DNA of 64,000 nucleotides from Semisulcospira habei. Taxonomy: Eukaryota; Mollusca; Gastropoda; Semisulcospiridae. Shown piece after piece: positions 59,757 through 64,000 of this stretch. Under the pieces are notes generated by a model. The model searched no databases. It saw only the letters and a list, made by a program, of their open reading frames with translations, and was not told where the DNA came from. Location: NCBI GenBank assembly GCA_036245525.1, contig BTPG01000004.1, positions 52,033,758 to 52,097,757 of the forward strand, written 5' to 3'. How positions within the stretch are numbered: the stretch's first letter is position 1; every line of letters begins with the position of its first letter. Made by a program: the position numbers and the translations under genes.

Positions 59757-60156
59757 ATAGAAATTGTTTGTATAAAGCTGTGAGTGTTGTGGCAGATGTG
59801 GCATGTCGGGAATATGACGGGGAACAAGAGTCCCGTGTCACGTGTCAGCAGCCTTCAAGTCTGGGTAACGTCACTGTCACGTGGTGATGGCCCACGTACT
59901 TACTTCCCCTGTCTGCCACAATACCACCCCTTTGTTGTGACGCGCTACGGTTATGCAAGGACACACGAAAAGAGTCGAAGCCTTTCCTTTCTCTTTTTAG
60001 ACGGGCAGAACAATTAGAAAAAGGCCGGACAGGAAGTGAAGAAGGATAACGGACGTGAACTCTGGAAGCGTGACGGAGGTGAAATTAACGTTTACGCCAC
60101 GACAAAATGAGCAAACACCTTCCAGCAGTGCAAAAAGGGTAATAATGTTTCGCTTC
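59757..60156. other. No recognised feature
   Basis: GTCACGTG motifs at 59835 and 59876; no gene assigned. Confidence 0.4.
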
Positions 60157-60235
60157 ACACTGGCTGTCTCCCTCGATTCCCTACCGCTGGTATTTTTCGC
60201 ATTGGGTATCTAATCGAAGGAGACAACCAGTGTGG
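60157..60235. repeat. Family E hairpin with family D end in its loop
   Basis: CACACTGGCTGTCTCCCTCG pairs with CGAAGGAGACAACCAGTGTG. Between them TTTTTCGCATTGGGTAT matches the right terminus of family D (CTTTTGCGCATTGGGTAT, 50051-50069), a chimera of two families. Confidence 0.88.
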
Positions 60236-60277
60236 CATCACTTTTACGCCCGTCGCCTGTTCACGCAATGAGAGCAT

Positions 60278-60501
60278 TACTTACTTACGCCTGTCACCCC
60301 TCCCATGGTATAGGCTGTCGACGAGAGACCTCCAGCGACTCCTGTCCTGTGCTTCTCCTTCGATTTTACTCCAGGTGGTTCCCAGTCTCTTGATGTCTGC
60401 TTGGAGGTCTCGACGTCAGGTGTTTCTCGGCCTGCCTCTTTTCCTCTTTCCCTGGGGGTTCCATGACAATGACTGCCTAGTGATACTGGAAACTGGCTTT
60501 C
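60278..60501 (-). pseudogene. RTE-like LINE C-terminus with 11 bp duplication
   Basis: On the minus strand the frame reads LSWNPQGKRKRGRPRNT, a stop, RRDLQADIKRLGTTWSKIEG, then AQDRSRWRSLVDSLYHGRGD and RRK. This is the standard C-terminal tail of RTE/Jockey-like endonuclease-reverse transcriptases. It ends GGCGTAAGTAAGTA. Exact AATGAGAGCAT flanks it (60267-60277 and 60502-60512), so it is a complete 5'-truncated insertion of 224 bp. Confidence 0.93.
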
Positions 60502-60512
60502 AATGAGAGCAT

Positions 60513-60963
60513 GGATGATATAATATGCTCATCGCAACAAGTCAGGCAACGCTTGTGGAAAATATTGTTCCGTGAAGGCGTGCTGGCTTATAACGGATTA
60601 AAATTGGCATTCCTCATGGCTGCAGACTTTAGTCTTGCACGTACACATGCCATTTTCCCATTTTCTTTTCTTTAATGTATTGGCGATTGTGGTCGACCGC
60701 CAAATGTTCCTTCACTGAACGTATTTTTTGCTCTTTTTTTCATGCCGCCCAGTGACGTTCCTGAGACGCACTTTGAAGAATGTCTGTTTTACAAGTATAT
60801 CCACACAGCTTGACTAGACGACGATGCAGTTTGGCTGATTTAAGTTGACACATTTGGAAACTACACCCCATTAGAAAATTGTGTTTAAGGCGGTAGGTGT
60901 TTCTTCACCTTTTGTGATTATAGGCCACACGGGCTACGCAGCACTGGCGTAGCCCGTCATATC
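60513..60963. other. Small perfect stem, no gene
   Basis: ACGGGCTACG and CGTAGCCCGT (60929-60957) form a 10 bp stem with a 9-base loop directly before the next B element. Confidence 0.5.
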
Positions 60964-61180
60964 TTAACTCATTGTGCCCGAGGTACGAAATACCCACATT
61001 TTGGAGTTATCCCCTGAGGACTGCATTACAATTCAGGAGACAGATCCACCATGATAGTTCAAGGGTGGTGGCAGAATAGCTTGGCGACTATAGGCGCCAA
61101 GCTATTCTGCCATCACCCTTGAACTATCATGCAGGTCGAGTCATATCTTGCTGTGGTGTGTCGCGGGCAGAATGAGTTAA
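60964..61180. mobile_element. Family B TTAA-MITE, 217 bp
   Basis: TTAACTCATTGTGCCCGAGG to CGGGCAGAATGAGTTAA. It shares GGTGGCAGAATAGC and the GTGCCCGAGGTACGAAA flank with the copy at 21212, defining a subfamily with matched GCAG/CTGC stems. Confidence 0.94.
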
Positions 61181-61651
61181 CCTACCGGCAATACGGAGTG
61201 TGTAGTCAAACTGCTTGCTGGTCACAAAGCAAGGAGTACAATGAAATATTGCCGCAAAAGGTCATCGGTATGACGTCAGCCTTTGCAGAACGTGTTCTGT
61301 GTCTGACGCAGCCCTTATCTGCGCTGCTCTCAGTCGTCCTCGTCCGAGGGAGGTCCTATTGCTTGAAACAGATGCACGCTGGGCAAGAAACAGTATGGGC
61401 ATGTTCAGTCGTGATTAGTCGGTGGATCGGTGTTTTAAGCCCTTGGCTCCGAGCAACACAACAGATATCCTAGGACACGGATTTCTTCGCTGCGAAAAGA
61501 GAATCAAGGGATTAGGAGGGAAATGGGTGGGGGCACTGGAACTCGCTTTGACTGCCATTTAATAGTCCCCCGTCTGGTGCACAGTTTGAATAACAAGAAG
61601 TTCGGTCGTTGTTGCGCAGGGGCGGATCAGTTACCTCGATGGGAGGTGTGT

Positions 61652-61682
<31 letters not shown>

Positions 61683-62142
61683 GTAGGGGGTCCAACTTTG
61701 TATTTGGGACCTTCAGTTGAACCAGACACAAAAGGCCTACCCGACGCGCTAAACTTTCTTCCAGTCGCCGGGGGGGGGGGGGGGAGGTGGGGGTGGTGGG
61801 AGGGGGGGTGGTATAGGAAGAAGGAGTGTGTGTGTCAACACTCTCGCCTCTCACTAAAATATCAAACAAAGGGGTGGGGGGGGGGGGGAGTTAGCGTGTG
61901 TGTGTGTGTGTGGGAACTCGCCCAAAAAATCAAATAGGGACGGAGGGTTCCAAACACCCGAAAAAGAGACTTTGTTATAGCATTTTAAACAATTTTTGGC
62001 CGGGGGGGGGGGGGGTGTGTTCCGAAACCCCTAGGATCCCCCTAGATCCGTCTCTGTCGCGGTTGTTGTTGTTGCTGCTGCTGATATTGTTGTTGAAACT
62101 TCCTGTTGACCGAAGAAAAAGAGCTTTGAACGGAACTAAAAC
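61181..62142. other. G-rich tracts, no gene
   Basis: G runs at 61667-61683, 61770-61784, 61879-61889 and 62002-62014 with GT repeats. CCGCAAAAGGTCATCGG at 61252 is a possible family D arm. A 114-codon frame (61129-61473) starts inside the B element and has no recognised domain. Confidence 0.5.
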
Positions 62143-62355
62143 TTAACTCATTCTACTCTGACACACTGAAATTGCAGACAGGTCGACCATGATAGTTGAA
62201 GGGTGGTGCCAGAACAGCTTGGCGCCTTAGGCGCCAAGCTGTTCTGGCACCACCCTTCAACTATCAAGATCAATCCGTCACTTGAATTGTAAAATGCTGT
62301 CTTCAGAGAACACCACCGAAATCTGGATGCTGGACCTTAGGGCCCAATGAGTTAA
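62143..62355. mobile_element. Family B element sharing a TTAA, left partner
   Basis: TTAACTCATTCTACTCTGAC to GGGCCCAATGAGTTAA. The stem GATAGTTGAAGGGTGGTGCC and CAGAACAGCTTGGCGCC have matched variants TTGAAGG/CCTTCAA and GAACAGC/GCTGTTC in both arms. Confidence 0.94.
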
Positions 62356-62565
62356 CTCATTCTACCCCAACACCGAAATCACCAAATTTTGCCGTTGTTC
62401 TCTGAAGACTGCATTGCAATGCAGGACACAGATCGACCATGATAGTTCAAGGGTGATGCCAGAATAGCTTGGCGCCCATAGGCGCCAAGCTATTCTGGCA
62501 TCACCCTTGAACTATCATGGTCGATCCTTATCTTGCTGTGGTGTGTCTGGGGTAGAATGAGTTAA
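62352..62565. mobile_element. Family B element sharing a TTAA, right partner
   Basis: TTAACTCATTCTACCCCAAC to GGGGTAGAATGAGTTAA, 214 bp. Its left TTAA (62352-62355) is also the right TTAA of the preceding element. Stem is perfect around GGCGCCCATAGGCGCC. Confidence 0.97.
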
Positions 62566-62737
62566 ACGCACAGAACTGAAGCCCGAACTGTCCTGCACTG
62601 ATTGATGAACTGATTCAACTGGATAACACTGCAGTAATCGAGATGCGAATGAGTTTGAGTCATCGAATGCGCGTTAGCAAGTCTGTCGTAGCGAAAAGTC
62701 GAAGTTGGGCTCTGTTAATTTAGCGACCATCATCCGT

Positions 62738-62810
62738 CTGAAAGAGACATAGATTCTCATGAGCCCCCGCAGTTGCGGGGGCTCATGAGAATCTATGCTC
62801 TTGCTGGCTA
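62738..62810. repeat. Family A hairpin
   Basis: GAGACATAGATTCTCATGAG pairs with CTCATGAGAATCTATGCTCT around CCCCCGCAGTTGCGGGGG. Confidence 0.93.
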
Positions 62811-63034
62811 AGGTTACACGGTTTTAGTTTTTTCGTCGTGGAGATGACTGTCTTCCATGCTGGCGATATCGTCGGGAAGATAACAGACCAAATTCCGCAA
62901 GTCACATGCACTAGTCCTGCAGCTGACAGTCAAAGCCTCTACCACCTCCCCCCCCACCTCCCCCCACCTCCCCCGCTCCATCGTTTTCCCATGCTACCCC
63001 TCTCCCTTCCTCTTCCCCTCCCCGCCCCCTCCCC
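62811..63034. other. C-rich spacer
   Basis: CCCCCACCTC repeats (62946-62976); no gene. Confidence 0.5.
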
Positions 63035-63035
63035 A

Positions 63036-63115
<80 letters not shown>
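63035..63115. repeat. (CA)n microsatellite
   Basis: About 39 CA units ending exactly at the hAT terminus, so any target duplication is hidden in the repeat. Confidence 0.97.
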
Positions 63116-63116
<1 letters not shown>

Positions 63117-63383
63117 AGGGCCGGACCTGGGAAAAGTCGATGGGGGGGTTACAGATTCAGTAAAAAGCGAAGGCGCCGAGCCTTCTAGGGGGGTCCGGGG
63201 GCATGCCCCCCCGGATTTTTTTTTTTCAAGGATGCAAAATGGTGCAATCTGGTGCAATCTGAGCCTTGAAAAAGCCATTTGTGATGGTCTGGGGACTTTG
63301 AGCTTTTTGAACAATCGAACTGACAAACTCTGGGGTACAAAAATTATCACCTGCCCCTCCCTTAAAAAAAACACCCACACCCA

Positions 63384-63421
<38 letters not shown>

Positions 63422-64000
63422 TGTATTTATCAACAGAGATGTTTTGTATACTATTATTATTCACTACTTTTCGTTGATCGTTAACGGTATAAAGCTTTAC
63501 CTTGTAGTTTATGAACATCAGGGCCCTGCTTTCACTTCAGTTCAGTCTTGCTCGGCACTAGGTTCCTCGGCATTAGTACCATTTGTGAATTGTATCTTCT
63601 GGCAAAACAGTTCACTGCCTCTTTGAAGTCAATATCAACATCCCTGTGCACTTTTAGTAAAGCAAGTGCATTGAGTCTCTGTTGCCCCATTGTAGAGCGC
63701 AGGTAGTTTTTCAGGTTGCGCAACTGACTGTTTGAACGCTCACACTCGGCAGTAGTGACAGGCAGGGTGCAAAGGTTCTTTAGCATGATGAACAGGTTGG
63801 GATAAAAATCCCTGTCACAGTGTTTCAGTGCTTCTGATGCCGTGGATGGGATGATAGCTGTCGCATTCTCAGCAGCACTTCGCCATTTGCAAACCCACCG
63901 TTGGTATTCTGCATCAAGGGTAGCGTTGTCTGGTAGGTCAGACTCCCACAACATTGCCAGTGTCTTCACCCCTTCTGGAACCTGCATGAAACCATCCTGG
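63116..64000 (-). mobile_element. hAT transposon, 3' part, continues past window
   Basis: The terminus CAGGGCCGGACCTGGG lies at 63116-63131, followed by a C/G-mirrored stretch (GGGGGTCCGGGGGCATGCCC at 63189). The transposase reading frame runs toward this end from the right edge. A (CA)n tract (63366-63418) lies in the 3' UTR. The terminus matches that of the 340 bp MITE at 981, its likely non-autonomous relative. Confidence 0.82.
63532..64000 (-). CDS. hAT-type transposase, C-terminal part (partial)
   Basis: The frame is open from the window edge (four codons before the first Met at 63987) to TGA at 63532-63534, giving at least 155 residues. Counting from that Met, residues 61-130 form the hAT C-terminal dimerisation block: FYPNLFIMLKNL, LPVTTAECERSNSQLRNLK and YLRSTMGQQRLNALALL. 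Two tryptophans (31, 35) precede it. The block is typical of animal hAT transposases and their domesticated relatives annotated as 52 kDa repressor of the inhibitor of the protein kinase or ZMYM proteins. The nuclease and zinc-finger regions lie beyond the window. No stop or frameshift is seen here. The CAGGG terminus 415 bp downstream argues for a transposon, not a host gene. Product: dimerisation part of a DNA-cutting transposase acting in the nucleus. Confidence 0.88.
   Translation of the reverse strand, partial: QDGFMQVPEGVKTLAMLWESDLPDNATLDAEYQRWVCKWRSAAENATAIIPSTASEALKHCDRDFYPNLFIMLKNLCTLPVTTAECERSNSQLRNLKNYLRSTMGQQRLNALALLKVHRDVDIDFKEAVNCFARRYNSQMVLMPRNLVPSKTELK

Overview
This window is repeat-dominated animal nuclear DNA, most probably from a mollusc (a gastropod is my best guess). 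I find no host protein-coding gene. The animal assignment rests on long microsatellites, several tRNA-headed SINE families, L2-like and RTE-like LINE remnants, hAT and PIF/Harbinger-type DNA transposons, and the absence of bacterial gene organisation. The mollusc assignment is inference from SINE tails ending in GTTAAACCC plus short CTAA/CCAA repeats, which I associate with molluscan SINEs; nothing in the window proves the species. The only convincing open coding sequence is the C-terminal part of a hAT-type transposase at the right edge (minus strand, 63532 to the window end). Degraded reverse-transcriptase pieces lie at 5115-6060, 54480-54901 and 60278-60501.

The dominant feature is a dense set of short palindromic (hairpin) elements in at least ten sequence families, here called A to J, spread from end to end. 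Family A (TCATGAG stem, about 50 whole or half copies) and family B (stem ending in AGCTTGGCGCC, about two dozen) are most abundant. Next come D (GGCCGACGTCGG, about 17), C (CGCGATGATTCC, 7), F (CTGGTCTGTGATTTTGGACC), E (GTTGTCTCCCTCGATTCG), G (GTGTCGTATAGC), I (AAAGAAACACGCTTAG), J (GCTTAGTCCTGCGCCAGCC) and the single element H at 43454. Families A, B, C, G and H carry terminal inverted repeats beginning TTAAC and end in TTAA, as expected for piggyBac-type target duplication. This is shown directly at 33738-33951, where a family B element splits a SINE exactly at a TTAA that is intact in other copies of the same SINE in this window.

Layout: 1-4.3 kb has families I, A, B, a 340 bp hAT MITE and a 0.7 kb tandem array grown from one arm of a family J hairpin. 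4.3-9.9 kb has an L2-like LINE remnant split by a B element, plus A, C and D copies. 9.9-20 kb has SINE2 copies, microsatellites and hairpins of most families. 20-34 kb has SINE1 and SINE3 copies, a PIF/Harbinger-like MITE, paired B elements, a composite inverted repeat near 27.5 kb and the SINE1/B filled site. 34-53 kb holds many A copies, including a triplet at 41.6-42.0 kb, and long simple repeats. 53-64 kb holds paired B elements, a SINE1 interrupted by an LINE 3' end, an RTE-like fragment with an 11 bp target duplication, two B elements sharing one TTAA, and the hAT transposon.

The two arms of a hairpin often carry the same departures from family consensus, and shortened stems often stay symmetrical, so arms appear to be homogenised or regenerated from each other. 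Together with shared TTAAC ends on unrelated stems, this suggests one transposition system amplifying many different perfect-palindrome cargos. That system is the main candidate novelty here. Copy numbers and boundaries were made by eye.
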